Shown here in pieces: positions 1-13,500 of a stretch of 64,000 nt of DNA. The stretch covers positions 823,001 to 887,000 of the forward strand of contig WAEK01000011.1 in assembly GCA_011634665.1 (NCBI GenBank), written 5' to 3'. This DNA comes from Mortierella sp. BCC40632. Its lineage: Eukaryota; Mortierellomycota; Mortierellomycetes; Mortierellales; Mortierellaceae. Within the stretch, counting starts at the first letter, position 1. Every line of letters starts with the position of its first letter. Under the pieces are notes generated by a model. That model was not told where the DNA came from, ran no database searches, and saw only the letters and a list, made by a program, of their open reading frames with translations. Both the position numbers and the translations under genes were made by a program.

Positions 1-46
1 TGGAACATTCGGGGATCCCACCATCTTCTAGTCCTTTCCTCTGCAG

Positions 47-2561
47 CTGTCGCCACCACCTCGTCTGCTCCACCCCTAGAGCAGCAGTCAGGCCCTGCAT
101 CTGCTCCGGTGCACGACCTACGGCCACCACCGCCCCTGTCCTCGTCTGGACTAGACACATTCGCCTCTGACGACGCTCTCGCGCAACACCACCAGCAACA
201 ACTCGCTCGCTCCACCAACACCATCCAGCGGCTCTCGTGCACTCCCGCCGCCGTCTCTTCAGTCAGCACCGTATCCGAAGGTCGCCCAGATTTGGACACT
301 GCTGGGACAACACAACCCTTTGTTCCTTTGACACTCAAGAGTGCTCGCTTGGCCAAGGCCAATAAGAACAAGATGCGAACTGACCCGCCGACCATGCTCG
401 TACCTGCACCACCTGCCATCTCCGGCACCCGTCGTAATTCCATTCCCAAATCGCCGCTCCTGGCCACGGCCGATAGCCAGCTGCCTCCGCTCCCCTCAGT
501 AGGCTCTGAGGGCGCTCTGCCTCCTTCTTCCTCCTCCTCCTTGTCCTCGCACCAGCTCCACCAGCATGGACTACCGACGAGGAGGACTCCTGACGGCATG
601 CTCTCTAGCGCACAACAGCAACAATTGCAACAGCAACAGCGCGACCATCATAGTCATCACAGTAGTGGTGGTAGTGGTGGCCAAAGCGTTCCAACAACAG
701 CGACGACGGTCTTGACAATGCCTCGACCGATCCTCAAGGATACGACGGCACGGGACAGGATGCAGCGCGAAAGTTGGATGGTCGATGCGACTCCTGGAAT
801 TCTGAATTCAGGAGGTTCATCATCTATTGCATCACCCCACGCTAGTAGTAGTAGCAGCAACAACAACAACAACAGCAGCAGACCATCCAGCTTGAGCTAC
901 CACCACCACCACTCCACTCCCCCTTCTTCTTCTTCTTCTTCTTCTCATCATCCACATCATCATCCACAGCAACAGCAACATCATTCATCTCACACCCCAG
1001 CTGCACCCCCCAAAAGCCTTGCCCGCGCCAACAGCGCAAAGCGCCAATCCAGGATGAATCGAACCTCGACAACCAATGCCGACAGCGATCCCGATGTCAT
1101 GCCCATCCCTCGTCCACGCATTCCCAACAACTCTTCCTCCTCTACCTCCGCGGCCGCACTCCTATCCTCGCGACGCCAGAGTGGAGGTTACACGGATTTT
1201 GAGAGCGAAGACTATGACGACAGTGACTATGACGATCCTCTGGTCCGGTCCAAGATCCTCCAGGAACAATATGTCAAGTTGCAAAAGTCGCACCTCCATT
1301 ATTCGCTGTTGGAAAGCCATATGGCCATGCTGGCCAAGTCTTCGTCTTCTTCCAACCACTACAATGGCCCGCTCTCACATCATGAGGATGGGTCCAGTGG
1401 TTCATACTTTGAGAAGCGAGGTCAGCGTCGGTCGATGGGGGATGAGCTCAACGCACTGCCACCCACGGTTCCCGAAAAGAGTGCTCAACGCAAACGAGTT
1501 TCCACTATCAGCTCTGCTATCATCCCATCCTCAATCCCCTCCACGCCAGCTTCGGCTGGCATGGGCACGGGTGTAGAGACTGGGTTGTCGAGTCTAGTTG
1601 AGACCCCACTCTCATCGACTTCTCAGCAGGACCGACGGTCTGCTTATGGTGCGGCCGCTGTTGCTGCCAACAGTCTCTCTTTCGAACCCTTGTTTGCACT
1701 CGGGTCCAAGTCGAGTGAGTTGGGAATGCCAGCGATGGCGATGCCCACAATGGCGATGCCCACGATGGGAATGCCGTCTATGGGAATGCCATCGATGTCG
1801 ATGCCAACAATGTCGATGCCAACGACGACGGCAACAGCAACAACGCAAGCACAGGGCCTTCGTTCATCCTCACCACCCCCACTCTCACAGCAGCAGAATT
1901 CACAGCAGCAGGGGTTGATGAAAAGAGGAGACCCCCTGACGAGTCGATTCTCGACAGTCTCTGATACGGAATGGTCCACCATGTCGACGACACTCCAAAT
2001 CCCTGAATCCATGCTTCAACATGGTGTCACGATCCTGGACTTGACCAAACGGGAGTTGGCCGAGATCCCATCTGGTCTACCGAGCAGTAGGTTTATTATT
2101 GTTGTTGTTTATTACTCCTGTGCATTTGCATTTGCATTTGCAATTTTTTTTTTTTTTTATTTCCTCCCTCTCTTTCTCTCTCTTTCTCTTTTGCATAGCT
2201 GCATGAATAATAGGTTTTGGTTTGTGTCTCCTTGTTTGTGTGTCCAACACTCTGTTAACAATGACTATTATTATTTCTTTCTCTCTTTCTCTCAACAGCA
2301 ATTACACATCTCCGACTGGCGTATAATGTGATTCAGATTCTGTCCCCAATCTCCAACCTCACTGCCTTGACCCAACTCCAAGTGCTTGATCTCTGTGACA
2401 ATCAACTTGAGCTCTTGCCCAACGAGATCGGACTATTGACCCGGTTAAAGGAGCTCTATCTCTCCAATAACAAACTAAGGAAATTGCCCGATTCCATCCA
2501 AAAGATGGCTCGTCTTGAGGTCCTGGATGTCAGGAACAATGATTTCTATCTCATCTAAGGG

Positions 2562-2595
<34 letters not shown>

Positions 2596-5500
2596 TGCTC
2601 TCCCTACCTTGTCTTTCTCTCTCCGTCCCATCCCACCCCCTTCTCTCCCGTGGCTCTAACATGGTTTATCCCACTCCATAGATCCAATGGTTGGCAAACT
2701 AAAAGCATTGCGCCAACTGGATGTCAGGAACAACCGACTCAAATCCGTCCCTGCTCAACTTTGTCTCCTTTCCACTACCCTCAATGTCTTGCTCGTCGAT
2801 GGAAACCAGTTTGTTTCACCCTTTTCAGAATTGTTACAACCTCTGTTGGTCGAGGACTTGACAGAATCTTCCTCTACAACTGCTCTCGGAGGACACCAGA
2901 GTTTCTTGGGCGACGATCCTTATGCAGACCCCTCCGTGAGTCGTTCTGGACATGGCGCCGCACCGACCCGATCCAGAAGTGTCTATGAGCCCTGGAGAAG
3001 ATCTGTTGTGTCAAATGCAGGATCAGTTGCTTCTGCTCCAGCTGGTACGAGACGCAGTGGCACGGGAGGAGCCAATTTACCAGCGACTCTGTCCAAGAGA
3101 CGGTCGCATGGTGATCTAATGACTTTTATGGGTCTCCAAAAGAAGGACGGCAGCAACAATACTACATCCATGATCACGGATGAGGGTCTGGATCACCATA
3201 CTGGTGCCTCAGTGAGTCAACGCTCCAGTACCTTTTCTGCTGCTTCAGGGGCCTACTATGCCTCTGCCCTTGCGAATGAACATAGTCCACCTCGACGAGA
3301 ACGGGCCATTTCTACTTCGAATGCGACCGACATTGGATCGGAAGCGATTTCTGGTTCGAGCCCGACTCCTAGTTCGTTGTCTTTGAACAAGTTTTTAAAG
3401 TCTATCCGCAAGGGAACCAGTAAATCCGCTACAAAGGATCATTCACAACAGCAACAGCAGCAGTTGCAGCCACAACCTTCTTCGATCAAAACCGATCCAA
3501 AGCGTTTTTCAGTCGGAAGTGAACTTGATCCCATGGCTGATATTGATGCAGCGAATGGCGGTTTGTCTGGAGAAGGATATGAAAAGGAGACGAACGATGG
3601 ATCTGGAAAACCCAACTCTAGAGGCTCGACCCAACATGCCAACAACACCAACTCGAAACGTGGACCAGGCAGTGGGTTGAACCAATGGATGAAGGATCGA
3701 TTCCATAAGCGGACCAATTCCAACGAACTGGTCATGGATGGACTCGATAGTCACTCGACCATCGAAACTCACACGGTCCGTGATTCAGGCTATGGTGGCA
3801 ATGGAGTCAATGTGTTGGGTACACAATCGAGTGCTTCGTTGAGGAGCACACCAGACCTTGCACTCATGTCCAACCAATCCAGCAAGGGCACTGCCTCTAG
3901 TGTGCTTGGAAACCGATACCAGAACAAGAGCACAGGTCATTTGCCCTATGGTTCCTCGAGAGATTCGACCGTGCCCTCCAGTTTGGCGTTTGACCCACTC
4001 CCCAAGAAGAACTTCCGGTATAGTTACATGAGCATGGAGAGTCAGATGACACAGGGTACCGAGAACGATTCCGATATCCTGGATCCAGAGGCCTTGCAGC
4101 AGCAACAGCAGCTTCAACAACAGCAACAACAGCACCGACTTTCGTCATTGCATTCGCCCACGACACCTTTGCCCTCGTCGCCAATTATTGCTGGTATGCC
4201 AGGACAGGGTTCACAAGCCTCGATGATGGCCACCACCTGGAACGCAGGTGGAGCTATCCGATATGGACAAAACTCGGCCTATCTCAAGCCTGTCATGCAA
4301 TATCTCAAGGATCTCAACGATTTGGACCCAGATTCATCGGAATGGAACGAAGTCTTTGCATGGCGTCGTGTCTGGAGTGCAGATCGAGCTGCGACAGTGG
4401 GTCTTGGTGTGAATACAGAAGGAGATTCTACCGAGGCCAAGTCGACAGGAGAATCTGGCGAGAGTGACAAGGAAGGCAAGGGATCTGAAGAAAAGATGAC
4501 GACGACAGCAGAACAAGCCAAGAAGGAAGAGGAATTCCGATTGGCCAAGATGCAAGCGCAAGCGACACGTCGTCGTCGGATTGTGGATGAGATTTTGGCG
4601 ACGGAACGGACTTATGTTGAGGGACTGAAGGGTTTGGATGAGATTTACTTGACACCTGCACAACAAGTAATGTCCCAAGGAGATCACAAGGCTGTGTTCA
4701 CGAACGCTCAAGGCATCTACGTGTTCCATGCTCAGCACTTTTTGCCTGAGCTGGAGAAGGCGTATCACACAGCACGTTCTGCCTCTGCTGCCTCTACTTC
4801 TGTTTCTGCAACGGCTACGACTGCAAGCGCAGAAAAGGCCGCGGCAGTGGCTGTGACTAGTCCATTGAGTCCTGTTCCGACCCGTACTACTTTTGCTGTC
4901 GAAACTTCGTCTTCTCGTCCTTCATCCACAGTGGAGACCAACCCTCCTTCTTCAGACGAGACCTCAGCCGCTGGATCGACCCCCGAATCATCCACGCAAC
5001 AGTTGTCTGTTGAGGAGAAGCGATTGTCGACCTTGACTGATATGAGCAGCAGTCGTGGTACGACCCCTGCACCGACACCAACCATTCCTCAGGCCGAGGA
5101 TCGAATTGGTCGAGTGTTTGCGGCTCATGTTGCATATATGAAGATGTACAGTTATTACATCAACAATTATGACAATGCCCTCCGAGTACTCCAAACACAA
5201 ATGACTCAATCCAAGACCAAGAAAAAGATGAAGGAATTTTTACGACGATGTGCTAAACATCCAAACCATTCTCAATTGGGATTACAAGGTTATTTATTGT
5301 TGCCTGTGCAACGTATCCCCCGGTACAAGATGTTGTTGCAGGATTTGTTGGACAATACCTGGAGGGATCATGAGGATTATGCGGATATTGCCACGGCATT
5401 GGAACAGATTACGGATCGAGCGGATGAAATGAATGAACGGAAACGTGAATATGAGAATCATGAAAAGGTTCTCTTGATCCAGAACAGGATTGTTAGTTGG

Positions 5501-6319
5501 CCAAACCAGGGACCTGTCACTCATGGAGGACAAGGAGGACAAGGAGGTTCACAGGGCAAGATGACATTGGTGCAACCACATCGTAAGGTGGTTCGAGAAG
5601 GTGTGTTGCACTTGATCCGAGTTGTGACCCGGAATGTGTCTATGGCCGAGGTCCTTCATAACACGCCTAGCAGTAACAGTGGCAATGGTGACTTGACGGT
5701 GCATCGACTCTCGGAAGAAACGGTCGAGAAACCATTCTTGTTTATTCTGTTCAACGACATTTTGATCCAATGTGGTGCTGCTTCGACCAAGCACACGTCC
5801 TCGATCGTTTCAGGTTCTGGTGGCCATTCTCTGGGAGGACTTGGAGGTGGATTGGGCAGTACAAATGCCAGTAGTACCAACTTGGCAGCGATTGCAGCGG
5901 GTGGTGGTCCACCCGGTAGTGGTTCCGGTTCTGGAGCCAATGGAGGTGCATTGGCGAATATGGCTGTAGGACCAGCAGGCACGACCATGAGCGGGTTCTC
6001 TGGTATGGGTGCCGTCGGGGACATGTCGACCAAGAATTTGGAGCTGGTCCGCACCTTGCCTCTCGAGTCACGACTCCATCCAGCAGAGATTATTGAGAAT
6101 GATGGTAAGTCTTTCTTTTCTTTGGGTAGAGGGTCCCCCCTTTTTTGGTTGTAGGCGAATTCTTTTTTGGCTTGTTTTACTGACACCTTTATTCTTTCTT
6201 TTATTTTTACTCTCTTTCTAAAAGTTCTTCGTGTTGTGGACGACACCATGGTGCTCTACTTGACAGGAGACAAGGAGACGCTCGAGGGCTGGAAGGAGGA
6301 CATCAACTCTCGGTGGTGA
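47..6319 (+). CDS. LRR-containing Rho guanine nucleotide exchange factor (5' partial)
   Basis: Multidomain RhoGEF, expected to load GTP on a Rho/Cdc42 GTPase for polarity or wall control. The frame is open from base 1; a strong acceptor (CTGCAG) ends at 46, so the gene starts outside the window. Exons: 47-2086, 2299 to about 2553, 2682-6104, 6225-6319 (TGA 6317). The first ~680 residues are Ser/Pro/His/Gln-rich and disordered. Leucine-rich repeats follow across 2299-2830 (LxxLxLxxNxL pattern, e.g. LTRLKELYLSNNKL). A DH domain begins near 4560 (RRRRIVDEILATERTYVEGL) and resumes after about 5100 (LLLPVQRIPRYKMLL); a Ser/Thr/Ala-rich insert separates the halves. A PH-like domain follows from about 5585, interrupted by a Gly/Ser-rich loop and finished by the last exon (GWKEDINSRW). 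Family known; GTPase target inferred. Oddity: no GT donor and an in-frame TAA (2556) at the end of the LRR exon. Confidence 0.85.
1726..1824 (+). repeat. 15-bp coding minisatellite (Met-Pro-x-Met-x repeat)
   Basis: About 6.6 tandem copies of a 15-bp unit (ATGCCNNNNATGNNN) inside the first RhoGEF exon. They encode a Met-Pro-(Ala/Thr/Ser)-Met-(Ala/Gly/Ser) repeat. Copies differ mainly at synonymous or Ala/Thr/Ser/Gly positions and the array keeps frame. Confidence 0.9.
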
Positions 6320-7181
6320 AATCTATTTATTTTTTTTTCTTTTTTTTTAATTTTTTTTGTCACTCTCTCTCCCTATATCTTTTCCCCTTTCATCTTTTTT
6401 TTTTTTTTTTTTTTTGTTTTTTTTGTCACCCTTCAATGCTCACTATTCCTTTTATCCTATAATGACGAACCCCTTTTTTTTTTTTTTTTTATTTGGTCCC
6501 CTGTTGTTTATCCCAGGCCCACTGTTTTCAAATCCCCTTTTTTTTTTTTTTGCCATTTTTTTTTTGGGACATGATTGGATTTTTTTGGGAACAGACGATG
6601 GGATCGACCCTCCCCTCCTAGCCTGGAGGCTCATCATATCCCTAGAGATTTGACATCATTTCATTTTTTTCTTCGTTTTTTCTTTTTTTTTTTTGGATCA
6701 TTTTCAAAATCCGATCATTCCAGTCCCAGACAGATTCTTTTTTTTTTGATTAATTTTTTTTTTTTTTTTTTTCAGACTTGTTCCATTGAATGATGCCCAT
6801 GAATACTTTGTGTTTTTGTGCTTTTTCCCTTCTCGGATTTTTTGAAAGATATCGTTACAAATTCCTTTTATGATCTATGGAAGAAGAAAAAAAAAAAAAA
6901 AAAAAAAAAAGATAGCTTACTAACTACAACAACAACAACAAAAAAAAAAAAAAAAAGAAAATGGATTGTGCAAGGGTCAAAAAAAAAAAAAAATCAAACA
7001 AAGAAACAAACAAAAATAAAAAAAAAATGAAAATGAAAGACAACAAATGGTCATAATCATGAATTGTCCTGATATGCGGATGCTACTGTTTGCTTGGTAA
7101 AAACAAAATCAAAAAAAAAATCAAAAGAAAAAAAATAATCGTGGTTGTGCTCTGAGCTACTCCAGGAAGGGGAGGGGGGGA
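6320..7181. other. Convergent 3' spacer rich in poly-T then poly-A tracts
   Basis: The spacer lies between the RhoGEF stop and the end of the convergent SepH-like gene. The left part (about 6330-6770) holds many T-runs of 8-23 bases and the right part (about 6885-7135) holds A-runs, so each gene's 3' flank is T-rich on its own sense strand. No coding or RNA gene is seen. The tracts probably contribute to 3'-end formation, but the sequence alone does not prove it. Confidence 0.6.
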
Positions 7182-7498
7182 TCACGAAATTATACATGCA
7201 CTCGAATCTCGTCCATGTCGAGGAACGCCGACCTCTTCTTCTTCTTCTTCAGTATCACTCTTGAAAGACGACCCATCTTCCTCCGAGTCGTCACGAGCTG
7301 ATCCCGAATCTTGATCTGAAGACCCTTCAACCGTCGCTATTGGCTCACTTGCCGTCGACGTCAAAGATCCTTCACGTTCCTCTTCATCTTGTGTGTCAAC
7401 CAAGGCCTCTTGGCCTTCGTCTTCTTGCTCTACACGAGTCTTCGAATCTTGATCCTGAAGTGTATCTTCATGTTGCTCAGATGACAGTAGCATCCGCT
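7182..7498 (-). other. Candidate alternative terminal exon of the SepH-like gene
   Basis: An open, strongly acidic frame ends at 7182, just after the main stop of the SepH-like gene. An acceptor (ATTAG) precedes 7498 and a plausible GTAG donor lies at 7564, giving a 66-nt intron. Splicing joins in phase and would replace the last 19 residues (ending HGHLKSE) by about 105 acidic residues, for roughly 1867 aa in total. Composition resembles the preceding acidic region. It may instead be a chance open frame in the 3' UTR. Confidence 0.4.
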
Positions 7499-7505
7499 CT
7501 AATTG

Positions 7506-10500
7506 TCATTCGGATTTAAGATGTCCATGTTGTCGTCGTCGAAAGGCCGCCATCGAGAAACTACCAATTCCAACCCCTGACTCTTCTCCTTGTGCATCCT
7601 CACCTTCTCCTTCAAAAGCACTCGACATGCCTTCTGAAAGTCGAAGAATCCGGTTATGACCCCTCTTGGAAGGTCGTCGCGATATGCCCTTCCAGGGACT
7701 ATACTCGGCATTATGATTCACCGCGTCGCCAATCCCAACACCATCACTGTTTTGGCTGCTATGCATACTGCTAGTATGCGCAACCACAGCAGAATCTTTT
7801 TCGCCCTTGGGAACCTCCGTCTCCTCAAAGGTATCCTTTACGACAGTAGACTTGTCGGCCCTCGAGGGATGGCTGCGGTCCGTATTGACAGGTGGATCTG
7901 ACTTTTCCGCAAAAATATCAATTCGCTCCTCTTCTTCATCGCCAAACTCATCGTCACTAAATCGAAGCTCCGAATCATACTCTTGTCTCGCCGCAAGGAC
8001 CAACCCGGCTCCAGCAGGGTGCGGCGTCGTTGGCGTGGATGGAGTCTTGAGAGGCTCTGATATCGCTTGCTCGTCTATACTTGACATTGAACCTTGAGAA
8101 CTCGCTCGCTCTCGAATCATTCCTAGACCCCCTACCCCTCCAATGGAATCATAATCTTGGATTGAGGATCGGACAGAGGAATCTGCAGAGGACATTGAAA
8201 CCCCATCCCTGACGAGACGTATAGGTCCCCGGATTGTGGGGTCTCCGGAACTGGTTCCACTGCTGCTGCCACTGCTAGACCGAGTCATTGCGGCGGTGGT
8301 GCTCTGGCGACCTGCGCTAGCCGCCCCGCCTCCTGTGTGACCATATGAGTAAGCATTCCCGTCAACAGATGGACGTCTGACACCATGGTATTCTTCCAAG
8401 ATTTTTGTAATCTCTTCTGGAGACACCATTGGGTTGAAACCAGTCGACCTTGGACTCCTAGTCCTCCTCTCTATCTCGCTCTCGTCTTGATTAGGATCAA
8501 AGGATCCTCCTTCTCCAAAGTCGTCTCGATCGCTAGTGTCACTTTCATCAGATTCACCATCGTCTGCAGCCTCCAGATGTTGACGGTTCCAGGCAGGGAA
8601 TCCATCCAAGTCCAGCAACTCAAGTCGGATCCTGGGAAGCTCCGTACGCATGATCATGCTCTCGGTCAGCTCTTCGGTTCGATATCGGGAAAGGCCCAAA
8701 GTATCCTCCAGGTCATTCGATCGTGAACGTGAAATCTCTTCACCCATTCGTGATGGACCTGCAGACCCAATACCCGTGATCGAGTTCAACACTTCGCTCA
8801 GCGATCGACTCTTTTGGTGCCCGAACTGGCGTGGTACCATTCGAACGGTCCTGGGCTCGTCTTCTTCATCTTCATCCGCACCTCCATTGGTCTGACCGCC
8901 CTCCATAGTTGAATGAATAGCATCCGAATCGCGCGAGTTTCGACGGGATTCATCATCGTCCCAGTCTCGACTTGTCACGAACTGGTCCTCTGAAGAGTCG
9001 TCGCTGGCTGACTCTTCGCTGCTCTCAGCCTTCAACTCATGAGTTGTAAACTGGTCGCTGGGTCGTTGTTGCCGTGTTGGCCAAGAAGATGAAGTCCTGG
9101 AACCACTCTCATGCTTATTATTCCGACGAGCTGTCGTCGGTTGTAGCAATCCGTGTAGTCGTCTCTGAGTTCGGATAGACGGAGGAGAAGCCATGGGATC
9201 CATCCCCGTGTCCCGAACATCCAGCTCATCTACCTCTCTTTCAAAAGGATCACCACTATATTTCTTGGCATCATGCACAGTCTTACCAATAGACCGGCTA
9301 GAAAGGCTTCGCCTGTGAATCACAATGCCTTGACTTGGGTCCAAATCCTTTTCATCGACAGCGTCCACTGTCAGGGGCTTTAAGGGAGTTCTAGGTGCAA
9401 ACACGCCGTTCGTGGATGAAAAGCTACCATAGGTGCCTTCCTCCTCATCTTCGAAAGCTTGCTCCTCATCCTCATCCTCGTCGCTTTCGTCACTACCACT
9501 GAGTGCAGCCTCAGAGTCACTTTCGGCAAAAGCATCCAGGATCTCGTTCGCCAATTCCTTCACCAACACAGCCGAGTCGGTCAACGCGATTCGGGTGACC
9601 ACCTCTGAAATGCCATAGCGGTCAATTAACTGGTTTCGTGAAGGATGAGCATCAAAGATGGCACGTAGGATTCGAAGCAAGTTGAGTCGAACAACAGCCT
9701 TGGGGTGACCAAGACGATCCATCAGTCGCTGAAAGAGTTGTGGAACAGCAATACCACAGGCAATCGATGGAGACAAACGGATAATCTTGTAAAGTGGCTC
9801 CAGAATGTTTTCAAACGAGTTGGCCTTGGCCGAGAGGAAAGCTTGGACAAACAAGTTGAGATGACCCGACTCTAGGAGGACCTGCTCCACGTCCACCGTC
9901 TCATCTTGTAGCCTAGATAGAAGAGAGTAACATAAAGGATGGTTATTCCATCAGCCTATAATGACTTGGGTTGCCCATGTTCCTATTGTCCACAAAAGAG
10001 ATAGAGTCTACGCTTACCAGACAAGGACAGAGTCCATGGCATTGACCTGCCAGTAATTATCTTTGAACAAACCAACATATGCCTGAAGACACCCATCACT
10101 CCACAAGATGTTTCTGCAGACTCGGCCTGCATGGGCCATGTCACACAGAATGGGCAAGGCGAGCTGTTTGAGAGGTGAGTTGGATTCAGCAAGCTGCTTC
10201 AAATGAGGGATAATGCCAGCAAGAGCTGCCTCCTCTTGACGAGCTTTGTGGATTCGGCAAAGGTTGAAAAGGGTTGTCAGGACATGGTTGGTGATTTCTT
10301 TGCTGATATCTTTGCTGATATCCTATTTTAGTTTCATATTGAAAAAAAAAAAAAAAAAAGAGTTAATCGAGCGTCAATAAATGGATGAAACAAAGACTGA
10401 CCCTGTTCAAGCGACTAGCAATTGCCACCTACCTGACACAGACTGGCACCCTCCACATGGTCTTCGAGCACCTTGACAAGGGTATGGATGGCACTTGCAT

Positions 10501-13500
10501 TTTGCAGGACATCCAAAGTGTTCGAGTTCATGGAGATATTCTTGATGCACTTGAGCATCATCACTTTCAGGTCAAGAGGAAGATCCTGAAGCGAGCTCAG
10601 CATCCCTACATGAATCATCAAAAAATTGCAATAATTTTCGAGTTAATCTACCTAGCCTCGAAGACCTCTTTCATCAAATCTTGAAGCAATCTCACTCTAC
10701 TTACGGTGAACGATCTGCCTAGTGGCCAAGAGCTCTTTGACTGGAGAGTCTCCCTGGGAAAAGATCAAGAGAACCTGCACAATCTTCTCCGTATAGGAAG
10801 CGCCATTGGGATCACGAATTGTGTTATAAAGTGTTGCCGAGAGTGGGTCTAGAAGGCCCTGTTTCGCCAACAGTCGACAGAAATCGTTTCTAGGGGTGAG
10901 ACTCTGTAGTCAAAAAAGAAAACAGGATGAGTAACAGTCTTTCTTTAACCGCTCTTCTCATGTCCACGCTGATCATCTTTTACATAGGATAAAACTCCTT
11001 ACCTGAAGGTTAAAAACGCTATGGATACCGTTGATGGCAATCCAAACGAGATCCTTTTTGGTGGTATAGTTGCCCTGCAAAAACTCGATCAAAGTTCGAA
11101 GTCCACGACATGAGATGAACATTTGAAGCGTCAACGGGTTGGTATGACAAATCTGTTGAATGAAAACGGCAGCCTCCATCTGGATATCCTTGGTGTATCG
11201 CTTGGATGTATACCGGATCAGAACAGGGATAGCTCCCACCAAGCACAAGCTCTCTTGCAATGCCAAATCGTTTCTGATGAGCTAATAAAAAAAAATGACA
11301 CGCGAAACAAAAACAAAAAGAAGATGTTTTGGTATTACAAACAACAGCAGAGCTTTCAAGAAGATGTTCAGAAGGTCATCCAGATTTGGAACATACCATA
11401 TTAAGGATGGTCAACAGTTTGAGGATCAGTGTAGGCTGCAAGCAGTTCTCAATAAGATCCAAGAGTGGAATAGTTCCATGATTGGCCACCATTGGACCTC
11501 TCACATCAGGATTCTCGGACAATAAGGTTAACTAATAGATAAAATCAAAATGATTTTAAGCATTGTCAGAGTGTCGATCTCGATTTGAAAGAAAGAAAAA
11601 CGACCTCCCTCCACTCTGTCCCCCCCTCTTTCCCTCCACAGGAACGATGGTTGCATACCAGTTGATCGCAAACAACCTCCAGCTGCCTTTCGGTGCAATG
11701 GACTTCAAGTTTCTTGAATTGCTCAGAAATGCTGGCGCTGATCCTTGCATACTTTTCTCTGGCAATGTTTGCCTCCAAGTCTATCAAGGTATTGTAAAGA
11801 ATGAATCATCATATTAGGAGACTGAAAGAATGAAGTCAAAGAGGGTAGTGTAATGGGAAGAGGGGGAGTAAATGTCAACTCATGTAACGCAATATGCCAA
11901 GAGTTATATTTCTTTTCTTTACCAATCTCGTCAAATCCTTCATCGACTTCGGCAAATGGATCTTCATCATCCGATCCTGCATCATTTCCATACTAAGAAA
12001 GAGTAGGGAGGGGGAAAAAACACATATCATCCATGTTAACATCACTCGAAGGAATAGTCAAACGGAGACTATGGAGACAGAGGAGGAAATAAAAGGCAGC
12101 ACATACCCAGCTTTGATTCGATCGTCGCGAGGGCCAATTCGAACCATGAGTTCCTGTTATCGAAGAAAGAAAAATAGCTACTGTCAGTAAAATCTCCTTC
12201 CCCTATCAGATCATTAACTGTCCCAACTACCAAAGCAACATGACTCAAGGCGTATCACTTGCCTACTTCGTCCAGGAACTCTGAAAAGTCGTCATCTTCC
12301 TTTTCTTGATAATGTTGAAATTCTTCCGACATCAATGGTGGTGAGAGAGCCAGTTGTCCTGGGGCTGACCGTGAGCGCACTAGATCGATGGGTGCATGTA
12401 CAATAGCCTTCGATCGAGAGGCCAATGAGCCACTTGGACCCTTATTTTCAGCTGCTTCCTGCTTGACATGAGCCAGTTTTTTACTCTAAGATGAAAAAGA
12501 AAAAGAAATTATGAGTCACTCACTACGGCTCTGGTTTCAGCAAAACAAGAGGCGTTAAAAAAAAGAAGAAATAGTCCAAGTTGGGGTCGTACCTCTGCAG
12601 CCTTGAGCTTGAAGGGCTGTCGTGTCTCTCTAGTTTGTTCAAAAGGTCCTTCATCCGAGTCGTCGCTCGCCCATCGGTTGTTTGAAGGCAATGCGCGAAC
12701 AGTCTTCATAATTTCATCCCCTTGATCCCGACCCTCAAAAGCTGCTGCAAGTTGCATGGAAGAAATACTGTCCGCAAAGTCATCATCCCAGTTACTCGTA
12801 TACACTTCTGGTTCATAAGAGTGAGTAACATTGGTTGGATTGGTCACATTGATATTGGGTGGGTTGTTCGTGTTGCCCAGTTGCAGAAAAGGTCCTGATG
12901 GTCCAATGGCACTCGTGGGTCGCTGAGGTTTTTGTTGTTGAACTGGAGGAGCGCTGGAGGGTTCTTTGTCTTCCTGTCGGGGCGAATGAAAGATCTCGAC
13001 AATGGCAGGTACAGCTCTTCCAACAGCCTTGCCACCTTTACATAGTACATACAAAAAAACGCACCAAGACACATAAAGTTTTAGTACGTAATCGAACTGT
13101 AACAAAAAAAAATCTCTCTCTCTCTCCCCTATATCTGATGTACATCTCAAACTGTGGAAGGGTACCTCGTTCACTACTCCGTCGTTTGCTATTTGACATC
13201 CTGCCAGGACTGATGGTTGTTGTTCCTTTGAGTGCTTCATTCCATTGTTGTACACTCTTGACCGCATCCTCATAGGCAGGAATAGCTTTATCCCGACTCC
13301 TTTGACTACCAGACGCGGTCTTCTTTTTAGACATCTGAATCCAGGGGTGTTTGGAGAGCTTTTTGGCAGAGACTCGGAGGTTGCAATCCTTTTGGAAGCA
13401 CTGCATCAAAAAATCCCGGACAATCTATACAAGGAATACGTGAGTTCGAGACACTGTGCTGTCAATAACATTCTTTTTCTCTCTTTTTTCTTCTGATTGA

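Noticed and set aside
12105..12155. Alternative reading of SepH exon 11 (frame [14 protein letters not shown])
   Set aside because: It needs a different upstream donor and leaves the next exon out of frame. The reading with donor GTGATA joins all later exons in phase.
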